DNA of 64,000 nucleotides from Chroogloeocystis siderophila 5.2 s.c.1 (GCF_001904655.1 NZ_MRCC01000009.1:162565-226564), one strand, 5' to 3'. Shown: positions 34,240 through 44,169, numbered from the stretch's first letter. The notes: a model not told the origin generated them from the letters alone. Made by a program: numbers and translations.

Positions 34240-34274
34240 TTAGGCAATCCTTTATGTGGATTGCCTAATTTTTA
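34240..34274 (+). terminator. Rho-independent terminator of the RTX gene
   Basis: Perfect 11-base stem TTAGGCAATCC / GGATTGCCTAA around TTTATGT, then TTTTTATG. It lies 20 bases after the distal TAA of the RTX frame and 198 bases after the internal TGA. It may serve the convergent pentapeptide gene as well. Confidence 0.9.
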
Positions 34275-34303
34275 TGTCTTCGTTCAGCTATAAATAAGTC
34301 ACT

Positions 34304-34810
34304 TTAAAAACACATCAAAGTTTCCCGTGTTTCTCGCCCTGTTGTTGGGTTAGTTCCTTTCGCTACTTTGCACAGCTTGTCTTGTTCGTCTCGGCGCAAC
34401 AACACGTCAGTAAAGTCAGCCCCATCAATAATCGCCTTGTCAAATTTAGCATTTGCCGCAAATGCACCTTCTAAAACCGCATCCTTTAAATTAGCATTAC
34501 TCAACCGCGCTGAATCTAACGTTGCATTCGTCAAATTTGCGCCTTCGAGATTAGCTGACTCTAAGTTCGCTGCAAATAAACTGACACCTTCTAAATTTGC
34601 GTGGCTGAAATTGCTGTTACGCAAATTGGCATGATTAAAACTAGAGTCGGTTAAATCACGCCCTGAAAAATCAGAGTTCAGTAAAATTTCTTTGTTGTAA
34701 TCAAGTGCGATCGCACTGGGAATACTTATATACAGTGGAGACGCGATCACACTCACAACTAGCACCCAAAATGCTATCCAGCGACATACCCTGAATATAG
34801 TCTTTACCAT
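34304..34810 (-). CDS. Pentapeptide-repeat protein, exported (lumenal type)
   Basis: Exported protein of 168 residues. A signal peptide (VKTIFRVCRWIAFWVLVVS, cleavage near PSAIA) is followed by about 15 pentapeptide units of the A(N/D)LxX form (SFNHANLRNSNFSHANLE, ANLESANLEGANLTNATL), which build a right-handed quadrilateral helix. The C-terminal tail EQDKLCKVAKGTNPTTGR with two cysteines is typical of cyanobacterial lumenal pentapeptide proteins. The start at 34810 is chosen for GAGAGG upstream; longer versions would overlap the divergent yraN gene. Function is unknown; a thylakoid lumen or periplasm location is inferred. Confidence 0.83.
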   Translation of the reverse strand: MVKTIFRVCRWIAFWVLVVSVIASPLYISIPSAIALDYNKEILLNSDFSGRDLTDSSFNHANLRNSNFSHANLEGVSLFAANLESANLEGANLTNATLDSARLSNANLKDAVLEGAFAANAKFDKAIIDGADFTDVLLRRDEQDKLCKVAKGTNPTTGRETRETLMCF

Positions 34811-34848
34811 CCAATCCTCTCGCCTATAAATCATTCTTATTCCAGCCA

Positions 34849-35331
34849 ATGACAAACCCTCCTGCTTCTTATTATCCCGATATTGGTGTATTAGGAGAAG
34901 ACCTCGTTGCACAATGGTTACAATTACAAGGTTGCAAAATTCTGCATCGTCGCTGGCGCTGTCGTTGGGGCGAACTCGATATCGTTGCCCAACAAGAAGC
35001 TACCACACCATTCGTTACTTTTGTCGAAGTTAAAACTCGTAGCAGCGGAAATTGGGATGAAGGCGGGTTATTATCGCTCACACCACAAAAGCAAGCTAAA
35101 CTTTGTCGAGCAGCAACTTTTTACTTGACTCAATACCCCAACTTAAACGACTTTCCCTGTCGCTTTGATGTTGCTTTAGTCTACTGTCAACGCTTTAACA
35201 CTCACTCACCACCACCAATAAATAAGCCAGCAATCTTTGAATCGCTGGCACTACAAGTTAGAAATACTAAATTCAAATTACTCTTGCAAGAATACATTCT
35301 CGCAGCATTTGAATTTTATTCAAAGTTGTGA
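34849..35331 (+). CDS. yraN: YraN/UPF0102 family nuclease-like protein
   Basis: Small soluble protein of the restriction-endonuclease fold, 160 residues. GVLGEDLVAQWLQLQGCKIL (residues 13-32), RCRWGELDIVAQQ and VTFVEVKTRS supply the E, D and E-x-K positions of a PD-(D/E)XK centre. The family is nearly universal but its role remains poorly defined (recombination or Holliday-structure processing is proposed). The C-terminal 50 residues are lineage-specific. It is divergent from the pentapeptide gene. Confidence 0.88.
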   Translation: MTNPPASYYPDIGVLGEDLVAQWLQLQGCKILHRRWRCRWGELDIVAQQEATTPFVTFVEVKTRSSGNWDEGGLLSLTPQKQAKLCRAATFYLTQYPNLNDFPCRFDVALVYCQRFNTHSPPPINKPAIFESLALQVRNTKFKLLLQEYILAAFEFYSKL

Positions 35332-35381
35332 ATCCTCAAGAGTTCTGACTAAAGGTGTCTTTACTCAACATTCATCACTCT

Positions 35382-35795
35382 TTAAGCCAAAGTTTCTGGG
35401 CAATAACCTAATCCTCGTACAAATTGCTGGCGGAAAGCTTCAATCTCTTCGCGCTCTGGGCTACCATGAGAGACTATGGCAACTTGATAGCGACGCATGA
35501 CATCAATCGGTGATTGTCCAGCTTCTAAACTCCAAAGCGCCATATTGACACGCATGGGAGGTTCGTAGGGAATTCCCAGTTCATTGAGAAATGCCCGAAA
35601 GTCTCCATCATCTTGAGCATTTAAGGGCGAGTTCATTTTGACTTTTACCACCCAGCCATCAATTTGATGGATCACGGTTACAAATCTGACCGATAAATGC
35701 TGCACTTTGTGTAGATATTCAACAATTCTCAAAGTGAGGCTGGCGTTTGCGAGGTAGTAAAGGTATTCCATTTCCGTGGTTGGGAGACGCACCAA
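35382..35795 (-). CDS. Conserved-looking protein of unknown function, 137 residues
   Basis: Soluble protein with mixed alpha/beta character. Features are YLANASLTLRIVEYLHKV near residue 13, GWVVKVKMNSPL near residue 47, and a C-terminal segment DVMRRYQVAIVSHGSPEREE followed by a helix. No family is recognised. The codon use and lack of stops support coding. An ATG eight codons downstream (MEYLYYL) is an equally good start; no ribosome site decides. It converges with yraN, 50 bases apart. Confidence 0.62.
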   Translation of the reverse strand: MVRLPTTEMEYLYYLANASLTLRIVEYLHKVQHLSVRFVTVIHQIDGWVVKVKMNSPLNAQDDGDFRAFLNELGIPYEPPMRVNMALWSLEAGQSPIDVMRRYQVAIVSHGSPEREEIEAFRQQFVRGLGYCPETLA

Positions 35796-36056
35796 TCCGA
35801 CACTTCTATTGTGCCGAAGATAGGCGCTTCATTAATAGGGGAAAACCACCCAATTTAACCTGGGTAGATTCACCCAATTAAATATGTAAGTATGAATTGT
35901 AAAAAATTAGCGAAAAAAATCTGCAATCCTACGGTATTTAAAAAGAACAAGATGTGCCTATAAACAATGTAAAAGCTGCGATGGCTTGGCGAAATCAGTA
36001 ATAATACGGATTTTCGAGTTGAAAACGGCAATACTGTAATATTTACACTCAAGACT

Positions 36057-37142
36057 ATGTTGCGTCAATTATCTGCTCAAGAACAAGACAGCTTATTATC
36101 TGCATACGATTATGAATTACCCGAAGAGTTAATTGCCCAAAATCCCGCAGTCCCTAGAGATAGCGCGCGCTTATTAGTTGTTGATTCCACACGCCATCAC
36201 CATCATCGATTTTACGAGTTACCACAACTGCTGCGATCAGGCGATTTACTGGTGATGAACAATACAAAGGTAATACCCGCACGGCTATATGGGCGTAAGC
36301 AAAGTGGTGCAGATGTTGAAGTGTTACTCTTAGAAGAACGCCAGCACAATCAATGGTTAGCCTTAGTCAAACCAGGAAGGCGTTTACCGCCAGGCGCAAC
36401 GATTGTATTTGCAGGAAATGCAACCGATCCTTTAAGTGCAACTGTATTAGAAATCGACGCAGCGACTGGGGGGCGGTTGTTGCAATTTGATGTTCCGCCA
36501 GCAATGTCTTTGCTTCAAGTGTTAGATCAATACGGGCAAGTGCCTTTACCACCTTACATTACAAATTCTCAAGCCACCAGCGAACAATATCAAACAGTAT
36601 ATGCCGAGCAACCTGGTGCTGTCGCCGCTCCGACGGCTGGGCTGCATTTTACTCCAGAGTTACTCACGCGCCTCAAAGGTAAAGGAATCCGTACCGCTTT
36701 TGTGACACTACACGTCGGCGTGGGAACCTTTCGCCCTGTAGAAGTAGAAGACATCACAACGCATAAAATGCATGGGGAATGGGTAGAAGTCAGTGCAGAT
36801 ACTGTTGCGCAAATTCGCGAGACACAAGCCCAAGGCGGGAGAGTGTTTGCAGTGGGAACCACAGTGGTACGCTCATTAGAAGGTGCCGCAGTTTCAGGAG
36901 AATTACAACCTTTTTGCGGAAAAACCAACTTATTTATTTATCCTGGTTATCAATGGCGCGTTGTCGAAGGATTGATTACAAACTTTCATCTACCTAAATC
37001 AAGTTTGCTGATGCTGGTAAGTGCATTAATTGGACGTCAGCGCCTTTTGGCATTGTACCAAGAAGCGATCGCCGAGCGCTACCGCTTTTACTCGTTTGGT
37101 GATGCGATGTTGATTTTACCGCAATTTGAATCGATGTGTTGA
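36057..37142 (+). CDS. queA: S-adenosylmethionine:tRNA ribosyltransferase-isomerase
   Basis: Converts 7-aminomethyl-7-deazaguanine in tRNA to epoxyqueuosine. The 361 residues match QueA throughout: [20 protein letters not shown] then DSARLLVVD near the start, [18 protein letters not shown] near residue 62, [17 protein letters not shown] near residue 187, and [15 protein letters not shown] near residue 221, with [11 protein letters not shown] after it. The length is normal. No other queuosine gene is in the window, and no clear ribosome site precedes the ATG. Confidence 0.97.
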   Translation: MLRQLSAQEQDSLLSAYDYELPEELIAQNPAVPRDSARLLVVDSTRHHHHRFYELPQLLRSGDLLVMNNTKVIPARLYGRKQSGADVEVLLLEERQHNQWLALVKPGRRLPPGATIVFAGNATDPLSATVLEIDAATGGRLLQFDVPPAMSLLQVLDQYGQVPLPPYITNSQATSEQYQTVYAEQPGAVAAPTAGLHFTPELLTRLKGKGIRTAFVTLHVGVGTFRPVEVEDITTHKMHGEWVEVSADTVAQIRETQAQGGRVFAVGTTVVRSLEGAAVSGELQPFCGKTNLFIYPGYQWRVVEGLITNFHLPKSSLLMLVSALIGRQRLLALYQEAIAERYRFYSFGDAMLILPQFESMC

Positions 37143-37250
37143 GTTGCTTTCTTGACAATTGAGCGTAAAAATCGAAAATAGACGTCAATTTTGATTAACC
37201 TGGAAAAGATACCACGATCGCGAAAAGTGGATCAGCAGGCAAAGGGAACT

Positions 37251-40200
37251 ATGAAGCGCAAGCAAAAACAGATTTTAAAATCTCTATCACACGGCAGTGG
37301 TGTTTTTCTGTCTACTTTTTTACTGTCGGTTGGTGCTGTTGGTTTTGCTAACGCCGAATCCGTTATTCCCGATGCTTCTGAATCCAGGGCGGAAACAACT
37401 GTTTTAGCGCAACTTCAGCCACAATCTCCGCCAACAGCACAGGGAAATGTGCAGTCAATATCGCTGACGAATATTTTACTTGCCACTTTAGTTGTGCTAC
37501 TAGGTGCCGCGTTAGTTTCACTATTTTTATTACGTAAGTTTATCATTCGCGGTGTAGCTGATATTGTGATTATACGGCTGAAAGAACTTGAAGACGTTCA
37601 AAATGAAATTGCTAATGCCGATCGCAAAATTCAGGGTATCTTACAAGATGCGGAAGAAATCTTAGACGAGATTAACCACGAAGCCGAAGAGTTACAGCAA
37701 GAAATTACTGCCCAACGGGAAAATTTATCTCAAGTACTCGCTCATCTTTCGCAGTCACAGCAACAAGTAACAGCAAAATTAGAGAATCAATTCAAAACTT
37801 CAGCACAAGCAATTAAAAAGCTAGAAAATGAGTTTGCAGCGCAATTAGCAAGTCTCAAGCAACAAACGCAGCAGCAACAAACTTTAATTTTACAGAATCT
37901 CAAACAGCTACAAGATGACTTTTCACCGCATCTTTTAGAAATTAGAGCCGAAGTTCAAACGCAAAAAGATACAGTTCTACAACATCTAGAACAATCCCGC
38001 GTAGAGTTAATCAATCAATTAACACAAATTCAACAACAAACCGAGCAACAACGTAATGCAATTTTTCAAAACCTAGAACAAATTGTATCTGAATTTACTC
38101 CTCAAATTTCAACATTACACACCGAAGTTCAAGCACAAAAAGATACCGTTATTCAAAATTTACAACGTTCAGAAACCGAATTTGCTGAACAATTAGCACA
38201 AATTCAAGAACAATTACAAACACAACGCCGTAATATCTCGCAAGATATTGAACGATTGTTAACAGAGTTTAATCCGCAAATTTCTGAAATTCAATCAGAA
38301 ATTCAAAGCCAGAAAGATGTTGTACTAGAAAATATCCGACAATCAGAAGTAGATTTAGCTGAACAGTTACAACAAATTCAGCAACAAGCTCAACAACAAT
38401 ACGATGAAACGCTAGATAATTTAGAACAACTAGCATTAGGTTTTAGCCCAGATATATCAGAAATTCAAGCGGAAATTCAAGAGGAAAAAGACGCAATTAT
38501 CCAAAGCTTACAGCAAGCAAGAAAAGAATTCGCTGTGCAACTTGCACAACTTCAACAACAAGCACAAAAACAGCGCGATTTCTTATTAAAAAATTTGAAA
38601 AAACAAGCATCAGAATTTGTCCCGCAACTAACAGAAATGCAAGCTGATGTGCAAGATGAGAAGGATGCAGCTATACAAAGCATCAGACAAACAGAAGCTG
38701 AATTTGTCTCGCAAATTTCCGAATTACAATCAGAAATTCAAGAACAAAAAGGTGATGCTGTCTATCAACTAGAAGGTATAGAAACTGAGATAGAAGAACG
38801 AATTGGAAGTTTGCAAGATGAAGTGCAAAAACAACAAGAGCTTATCAGAAAAAATCTGAAGCAGCTAGAGGAAAATTTAGCACCCTATTTATCAGAAATT
38901 CAAACGGATGCTGTAGAGAAGTTACAGCAACAAAAAGATGCAATGTTAGAGAATTTGCAGCAACTCCAGACAGAAATCGCCGAACAAATCAAAGAATTTC
39001 AAGCGCGGATGCAAGCACAAATCGAGCAAGAAATTCAATCGCTGCGATCGCAAGCAACCGAGTTTGCAACTCAAGTCAGCGATTCGCAATCAGGAGTAAA
39101 ATCGCAGCAAAATGCAACAATCGAAAATCTGGAAAAATTAGCTTCCGAGTGGTCTAATCAACTCACAGCACTTCAATCAGAAATCACGAATCGCAAGGAA
39201 TTAACGCTAGAAAACCTTGATAAATTAGAAAATAGACTAGAAACAGAACTTGCAGAAGTTAAATCGGACGCACAAGCGCGAAAAGAGCAGATTCTTCAAC
39301 AATTGGCAGAAATAGCTCCAACATCAATCGCCGAAGCTGCATTAGCTGACGTATCACAGCAAATTCAAGCGCTATCCGAACAATTGGAATTGCTCAAAAC
39401 CAACTATCCGCAGTTATTCATGCGCCCTGATGATTATATTAATCAGGGAAATGCGTTATTCGCTGAAGGACGTTATCAAGAAGCGATCACCGCCTACGAA
39501 CAGGCGCTAGAAATTCAACCGAATAACCCAGATGTGTGCTATCAGCAAGGTTTAGCTTTGTGGGAACTCAAGCAATACGAGTCAGCGATCGCCGCGTTTG
39601 ACAAAGTCCTCGAAATCAAGCCTGATGACGCAGCAAGTTGGTATCATCGCGGGCTAGCGTTGAAAGAACTAAAAAGATACGAAGGCGCATTTGCAGCATT
39701 TAGTCAAGTGATTCAAGTTCAACCAGAGAATAGCGATGCGTGGTTTAATCGCGGGATTGTTCTCAGTCGGATGAAACGCTATAAGGATGCGATCGCATCG
39801 TACGATAAAGCGATCGAAATCAATCCGAACCATCATCTCGCGTGGGTTGATCGCGGGGTAGCCTTAGGCAAACTGCAAAATCACGAAGAAGCTTTTCAAT
39901 CGTTTGATCGCGCGGTACAAGTCAAACCAGACGACGCGGTAGCTTGGATGAATCGCGGTATGGCGTTAGAAGTTCTCGAAAGATTAGAAGATGCGATCGC
40001 ATCATACGATAAAGCGATCAAATGCGATCCCGACTACTACAAAGCTTGGAACGCTAAAGGCTATTTACTCGTTCAACTAGAGCGCGATCCAGAAGCTTTA
40101 GAATGCTTCGATCGAGCTTTGCAAATTCAGCCAGACTATCCTAATGCTTATTACAACAAAGCAATTTGCTACGCCTTCCAAGGACAAGTCAAATTAGCCC

Positions 40201-40319
40201 TAGAAAACCTCCAAAAAGCAATTGAACTCAATCCCAAGTATCGCGCCGAAGCCAGCAGCGATCCTGATTTTGAAAGTATTGCCAATACTCGCAGTTTTCG
40301 ACAGTTAGTTGAAGGGTAA
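37251..40319 (+). CDS. Exported coiled-coil and TPR repeat protein, 1022 residues
   Basis: Large envelope protein. A signal peptide (LSTFLLSVGAVGFANA) and a single membrane helix (LLATLVVLLGAALVSLFLL, about residues 80-100) are followed by roughly 600 residues of coiled coil. Within it five tandem units of exactly 58 residues begin at 37920, 38094, 38268, 38442 and 38616, each starting with F-x-P-x-(I/L) and containing QKD or EKD. The C-terminal 300 residues carry about eight TPR units (AITAYEQALEIQPNNPD, AIASYDKAIEINPNHH). The ATG at 37251 has AAGGGA upstream; the frame is open 20 codons earlier from a TTG. The likely role is structural or scaffolding, unproven. Confidence 0.85.
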   Translation: MKRKQKQILKSLSHGSGVFLSTFLLSVGAVGFANAESVIPDASESRAETTVLAQLQPQSPPTAQGNVQSISLTNILLATLVVLLGAALVSLFLLRKFIIRGVADIVIIRLKELEDVQNEIANADRKIQGILQDAEEILDEINHEAEELQQEITAQRENLSQVLAHLSQSQQQVTAKLENQFKTSAQAIKKLENEFAAQLASLKQQTQQQQTLILQNLKQLQDDFSPHLLEIRAEVQTQKDTVLQHLEQSRVELINQLTQIQQQTEQQRNAIFQNLEQIVSEFTPQISTLHTEVQAQKDTVIQNLQRSETEFAEQLAQIQEQLQTQRRNISQDIERLLTEFNPQISEIQSEIQSQKDVVLENIRQSEVDLAEQLQQIQQQAQQQYDETLDNLEQLALGFSPDISEIQAEIQEEKDAIIQSLQQARKEFAVQLAQLQQQAQKQRDFLLKNLKKQASEFVPQLTEMQADVQDEKDAAIQSIRQTEAEFVSQISELQSEIQEQKGDAVYQLEGIETEIEERIGSLQDEVQKQQELIRKNLKQLEENLAPYLSEIQTDAVEKLQQQKDAMLENLQQLQTEIAEQIKEFQARMQAQIEQEIQSLRSQATEFATQVSDSQSGVKSQQNATIENLEKLASEWSNQLTALQSEITNRKELTLENLDKLENRLETELAEVKSDAQARKEQILQQLAEIAPTSIAEAALADVSQQIQALSEQLELLKTNYPQLFMRPDDYINQGNALFAEGRYQEAITAYEQALEIQPNNPDVCYQQGLALWELKQYESAIAAFDKVLEIKPDDAASWYHRGLALKELKRYEGAFAAFSQVIQVQPENSDAWFNRGIVLSRMKRYKDAIASYDKAIEINPNHHLAWVDRGVALGKLQNHEEAFQSFDRAVQVKPDDAVAWMNRGMALEVLERLEDAIASYDKAIKCDPDYYKAWNAKGYLLVQLERDPEALECFDRALQIQPDYPNAYYNKAICYAFQGQVKLALENLQKAIELNPKYRAEASSDPDFESIANTRSFRQLVEG

Positions 40320-40327
40320 TAGATGAA

Positions 40328-40365
40328 GCAGCTTCAGGAGCAGAGGGGCTTCAGGAGAAATGATT
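40328..40365 (+). repeat. GGAGAAATGATTTGTAG dispersed repeat, copy C
   Basis: GCAGCTTCAGGAGCAGAGG then GGCTTCAGGAGAAATGATTA. The first half equals the left part of copy A and the AGGAGAAATGATT core is kept; GCTTCAGG is duplicated inside the copy. It follows the coiled-coil gene directly. Confidence 0.65.
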
Positions 40366-40460
40366 ATTACCTATTTTATTAGTCCGCGCACCATCTAGAA
40401 CTTTGTTTATCAAGCTGCGACACGAGTCGCCAGGCGTTTTCAGTAAGGATGATACCGTAA

Positions 40461-40682
40461 ATGCAACGAGACAAAATGTTATGGCTAACCAAAGGAGTCG
40501 CAGGGTTACTCTGCGTTGGTTTTGGCTTGAGTGTCTTTGGAGAAGCTTTAAGCCGCAAAATCAGTGGTGAAGGTTGGTTTTGGATTGGGACACTCAGCCT
40601 TGTATTATTCAACTTTGGTTTATGCTTAATGTTTGATAGCCATAACCACCAACTGCGCATGCAGCAGCGTAGAAGTGATTAG
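40461..40682 (+). CDS. Small membrane protein, 73 residues
   Basis: Two hydrophobic helices (about residues 7-27 and 38-58: GVAGLLCVGFGLSVFGEAL and GWFWIGTLSLVLFNFGLCL) and a polar, basic tail. AAGGATGA lies about 12 bases before the ATG. The composition suggests a real small inner-membrane protein; similar short proteins occur in cyanobacteria but no role is known. It converges on the radical SAM gene with a nine-base gap. Confidence 0.68.
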   Translation: MQRDKMLWLTKGVAGLLCVGFGLSVFGEALSRKISGEGWFWIGTLSLVLFNFGLCLMFDSHNHQLRMQQRRSD

Positions 40683-40691
40683 CTTCACGCA

Positions 40692-41789
40692 TTATGTCCA
40701 ATACAGTATCCGCGCTTCAGGAAAACGGCGTGCAATTTCGCGCTCAAAAAAGCGACGTAGCGTTTTCATGTCGTCGGTATCATAAACATACTTTGTACCG
40801 CCAAACTTGTTACGCTTAACGCTTCGCTTTTCTTCTTCCATATCAAGCTTCGAATGCGGATACCAAGTTTGTAAGACTTCTTTTGACTTAGGCGTGAACC
40901 GATGCGAAATTAACTCAAAAGTCAAATCGCAACTAAAGTCCAAAGTTGTACTCATTTCATCGAATAGCTGCGTGTAGTGCAATTCCCAGTCATCAATGAG
41001 CATAATTGGTGCAATAACGATACCAACGGGATAACCACCACCGCCTTGACTGTGTGGTAAAGCTAATTTGCGCAAGGCTTGCAGGCGCGATGCGACAGAT
41101 GCGGTACCGCCTTCAAACCGCCCTGAAACAGGTGCAGCATTAACACTGACACGACACCGAGTATGTCCATTGTGCGGCAAGTCGATTAACTCATCAACCG
41201 CATCAAACTTAGAAACCCAGCGCAGGTGAGCATTACGACGCGTACCAAAGTAGCGAATACACTCAGCTAAACTACCTGTAAGGTGTTCAATACCGAGTGG
41301 ATCGGTATAACAACTCACTTCAAATGTTGTTGCAGTACCAGGGCGTTCGTAGGTTGCCAAGTTTTCTAGAATTTGCGGTAAGTTAGCAAATACGCGAATT
41401 ACTGGTGGACCTTGGAGACTACCTGCAAGATAACAATATTGACAATGTGCTGGACAACCCTCTGCAAGGTGAAATTGCCAATCGGCTGAAGGGGGAATTG
41501 GGCTTAGCTTGAAATGACTCGGTGGCGCGGTAACGACTGCAAGTGTCCGCTTAGCGATTTGATACGTCTCGCGTTCAGAATCACCGCGTAAACCGGAAAG
41601 GCGATTTTGCGGTAGTTCCTCGATGGGTAAGTTAAGTGCCTGTACGCGTGATAAAATTTGTTGTCCCCACGGTTGATCAAGTGCCGCAGGTGTAAATAAG
41701 ACACGTTCTGGCATCCATAAGCGCGAAGAGTGTGCTGCTGGTTTAGTTAAAAGACTTGTCATTACGAAGCTTGTCGCTGTGATTGACAT
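40692..41789 (-). CDS. Spore photoproduct lyase-like radical SAM protein
   Basis: Radical SAM enzyme of 365 residues. The cluster-binding motif is CPAHCQYCYLAG near residue 113, the C-x3-C-x2-C form, preceded by WQFHLAEG, the layout of SplB-type proteins. Bacillus SplB repairs the spore photoproduct in DNA; the cyanobacterial homologues are not from spore formers, and whether they repair thymine lesions is unknown. The conserved cysteine outside the cluster that donates hydrogen in SplB cannot be placed with certainty here. The gene is divergent from a CrtISO-like gene. Confidence 0.86.
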   Translation of the reverse strand: MSITATSFVMTSLLTKPAAHSSRLWMPERVLFTPAALDQPWGQQILSRVQALNLPIEELPQNRLSGLRGDSERETYQIAKRTLAVVTAPPSHFKLSPIPPSADWQFHLAEGCPAHCQYCYLAGSLQGPPVIRVFANLPQILENLATYERPGTATTFEVSCYTDPLGIEHLTGSLAECIRYFGTRRNAHLRWVSKFDAVDELIDLPHNGHTRCRVSVNAAPVSGRFEGGTASVASRLQALRKLALPHSQGGGGYPVGIVIAPIMLIDDWELHYTQLFDEMSTTLDFSCDLTFELISHRFTPKSKEVLQTWYPHSKLDMEEEKRSVKRNKFGGTKYVYDTDDMKTLRRFFEREIARRFPEARILYWT

Positions 41790-41937
41790 ACTTCGATCTT
41801 AATTGCTGGACAATAGACTTGTAAGCTAATTCTGTAGCGGGTTTTACGCTATTTTTTGTCGCGATCGCTCCCTAGATCTGGCAGACACTAATGGCAATTA
41901 CAATTATTGTCAGCAGTTACCCCAGGAAGCGCCCAAA

Positions 41938-43497
41938 ATGTTTTCTCATGCAAATGCTGATACAGATGTGATTATCATTGGTAGTGGTATCGGTGGTTTA
42001 AGCTGCGCCGCATTACTCGCACGCTATGGCTTTGCGGTGACAGTCTGTGAAAGTCATTCGATTCCTGGGGGTGCAGCCCATGCGTTTGAGCGTCAAGGCT
42101 TCAAATTCGATTCAGGACCATCGCTCTACTCTGGTTTATCTTACTCACCTTCGCCGAATCCTTTACGTCAAGTCTTAGATGTGATCGCTGAAGAACTTCC
42201 GTGTACTAATTACGATACGTGGGGTTGCTGCTTACCCGAAGGTGATTTTGATACGACTGTTGGTGCTGAGCAATTTTGTGAAGTTCTAGCAAGGTTGCGC
42301 GGCAATCAGGCTGTTGCAGAGTGGCGCGAGTTACAGCGCGTCATGGAACCGCTTTCGGAAGCGGCGATCGCTTTACCGCCAGCGGCGTTACGTTTCGATC
42401 TCGGTGCAGTACTTACTGTGGGGCAATTTCTTCCGGCGATCGCTCCTCACGCTACAAATATTTTTAAACTCACTGGACCATTCTCGCGCATTATCGATGA
42501 TGTGATTCGCGATCCTTTTATTCGTAATTGGCTAGACTTACTATCCTTTTTACTTTCTGGACTTCCTGCGGATAGTACTAGCGCCGCTGAAATGGCGTTT
42601 ATGTTTGCTGATTGGTATCGTCCTGGTGTCAAACTAGATTACCCCATTGGGGGTAGCGGGGCGCTGGTTGCGGCTTTGGTAAGGGGATTTGAACGTTACG
42701 GCGGTAAGTTGCAGTTAAACGCACACGTTGAGCAAATTCTTGTTGAAAATAATCAAGCTGTAGGAGTGCGACTACGGGGTGGGAAACAACTGCGATCGCG
42801 TCGTGCGGTAGTTTCCAATGCCTCGATTTGGGATACGCTCAAACTGTTACCGCTTGAAACTTTACCAAAATTCCGCAAGCAGCGCCAAGCAACTCCTGAA
42901 TGTGATAGCTTTATGCATCTTCATCTAGGAATTGATGCAACAAATATTCGCTCTGATTTAGCTTGCCACTACATTGTCGTTAACGATTGGGAATTAGGAG
43001 TTACTGCACCGCAGAACGTTGTGCTGATCTCGATTCCATCATTACTCGATCCGTCGCTTGCACCCGCAGGAAAGCACGCCATTCACGTTTATACACCTGG
43101 AAACGAACCGTATGCAATCTGGGAGGGAATGGATCGTCGCACGCAAGCTTACACGCAACAAAAGCAAATTCGCGCCGAAGTGATGTGGCAAGCTTTAGAA
43201 CGCATTATTCCTGATATTCGCTCGCGTTGCGAAGTCACCTTAGTAGGTACGCCCCTAACCCACGAACGCTATTTACGGCGACATCGCGGTTCGTATGGTC
43301 CGGCAATTTCTGCCAAAGAAGGTTTTTTCCCAGGATCGACAACGTCACTACCAGGCTTATTGTGCTGTGGAGACTCAACGTTTCCTGGAATTGGTTTACC
43401 TGCAGTCGCGGCTAGCGGTGCGATCGCTGCAAATACACTCGCCCCCGTTACCAAGCATCTCGAATTTCTGCGGGATATCAGGGTTAGCAAAGCTTAG
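41938..43497 (+). CDS. CrtISO/phytoene desaturase-type FAD oxidoreductase
   Basis: FAD-dependent enzyme of the carotenoid desaturase/isomerase superfamily, 519 residues. The N-terminal dinucleotide fold is VIIIGSGIGGLSCAALLARY near residue 11, followed by ESHSIPGGAAHAFERQGF, and the C-terminal FAD-contact region is LLCCGDSTFPGIGLPAVAAS near residue 478. The middle region is typical of CrtISO-like proteins found in several copies in cyanobacteria. A role in carotenoid isomerisation or modification is possible; the exact reaction is not determined by the sequence. Confidence 0.86.
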   Translation: MFSHANADTDVIIIGSGIGGLSCAALLARYGFAVTVCESHSIPGGAAHAFERQGFKFDSGPSLYSGLSYSPSPNPLRQVLDVIAEELPCTNYDTWGCCLPEGDFDTTVGAEQFCEVLARLRGNQAVAEWRELQRVMEPLSEAAIALPPAALRFDLGAVLTVGQFLPAIAPHATNIFKLTGPFSRIIDDVIRDPFIRNWLDLLSFLLSGLPADSTSAAEMAFMFADWYRPGVKLDYPIGGSGALVAALVRGFERYGGKLQLNAHVEQILVENNQAVGVRLRGGKQLRSRRAVVSNASIWDTLKLLPLETLPKFRKQRQATPECDSFMHLHLGIDATNIRSDLACHYIVVNDWELGVTAPQNVVLISIPSLLDPSLAPAGKHAIHVYTPGNEPYAIWEGMDRRTQAYTQQKQIRAEVMWQALERIIPDIRSRCEVTLVGTPLTHERYLRRHRGSYGPAISAKEGFFPGSTTSLPGLLCCGDSTFPGIGLPAVAASGAIAANTLAPVTKHLEFLRDIRVSKA

Positions 43498-43533
43498 GCT
43501 AGGTTAAGAGAAGTAGTCGATAAGAGAGAAAAT

Positions 43534-44169
43534 ATGGCAATTTATCTTGATTCAGCGTTAGTATCTGAAGCTGAAATAGCCAATAAAATCGGTTGGGTGA
43601 GAGGAATTACGACAAATCCAACATTGCTCTCAAAAAGTGATTTACCGCCAGAAATCGCACTCAAAAAGCTCACAGCGTTGACTTCTGGACCTGTTTTTTA
43701 CCAAGTTATGGCACATGAACTCGCAGATATGCTTAGCGAAGCGAGAAAGGCGCGTGAAATTATTGGCGAACAAACTATTTTAAAAATTCCCGCAACATCT
43801 GTAGGGTTTCAAGCTGTAGCGCGTTTGTCTTCCGAAATTGATTGTTCTGTAACGGCAATTTATAGTGCAGCCCAAGCCGTGATTGCAAGTGAAGCTGGTG
43901 CGAATATGGCGATCGCCTACGTTAATCGTGCAACTCGCTTATTAGGTGACGGTATTGCCTTAGTGCGCGATATGGCAAGTGTCCTAAAAAATAGCAAGAC
44001 TGAAATTTTAGCAGCGAGTATCAAATCGCCGCAGGAAGCCGCTGCGGCGATTCAAGCCGGAGCAAATCACCTGACGCTACCTTTAGCGATGTTACAAGCA
44101 ATGACAATCCATGAGTTTTCTGAAATAACGGTCGAGGAGTTTACTCAAAATGGTATTGGCTTAAATTAA
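43534..44169 (+). CDS. Small transaldolase / fructose-6-phosphate aldolase-like
   Basis: TIM-barrel aldolase of the short transaldolase group (TalC/Fsa), 211 residues. The N-terminal AIYLDSALVSEAE supplies the conserved Asp, GWVRGITTNPTLLSKS is the TTNP motif, and ILKIPATSVGFQA near residue 84 holds the Schiff-base Lys. SVTAIYSAAQAV and AASIKSPQEA complete the active site strands. Whether it acts as transaldolase or as fructose-6-phosphate aldolase depends on details that cannot be read. It follows the oxidoreductase gene by 36 bases. Confidence 0.88.
   Translation: MAIYLDSALVSEAEIANKIGWVRGITTNPTLLSKSDLPPEIALKKLTALTSGPVFYQVMAHELADMLSEARKAREIIGEQTILKIPATSVGFQAVARLSSEIDCSVTAIYSAAQAVIASEAGANMAIAYVNRATRLLGDGIALVRDMASVLKNSKTEILAASIKSPQEAAAAIQAGANHLTLPLAMLQAMTIHEFSEITVEEFTQNGIGLN

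Noticed and set aside
36590..36928. 112-codon minus-strand frame inside queA
   Set aside because: Entirely antisense to a highly conserved gene.
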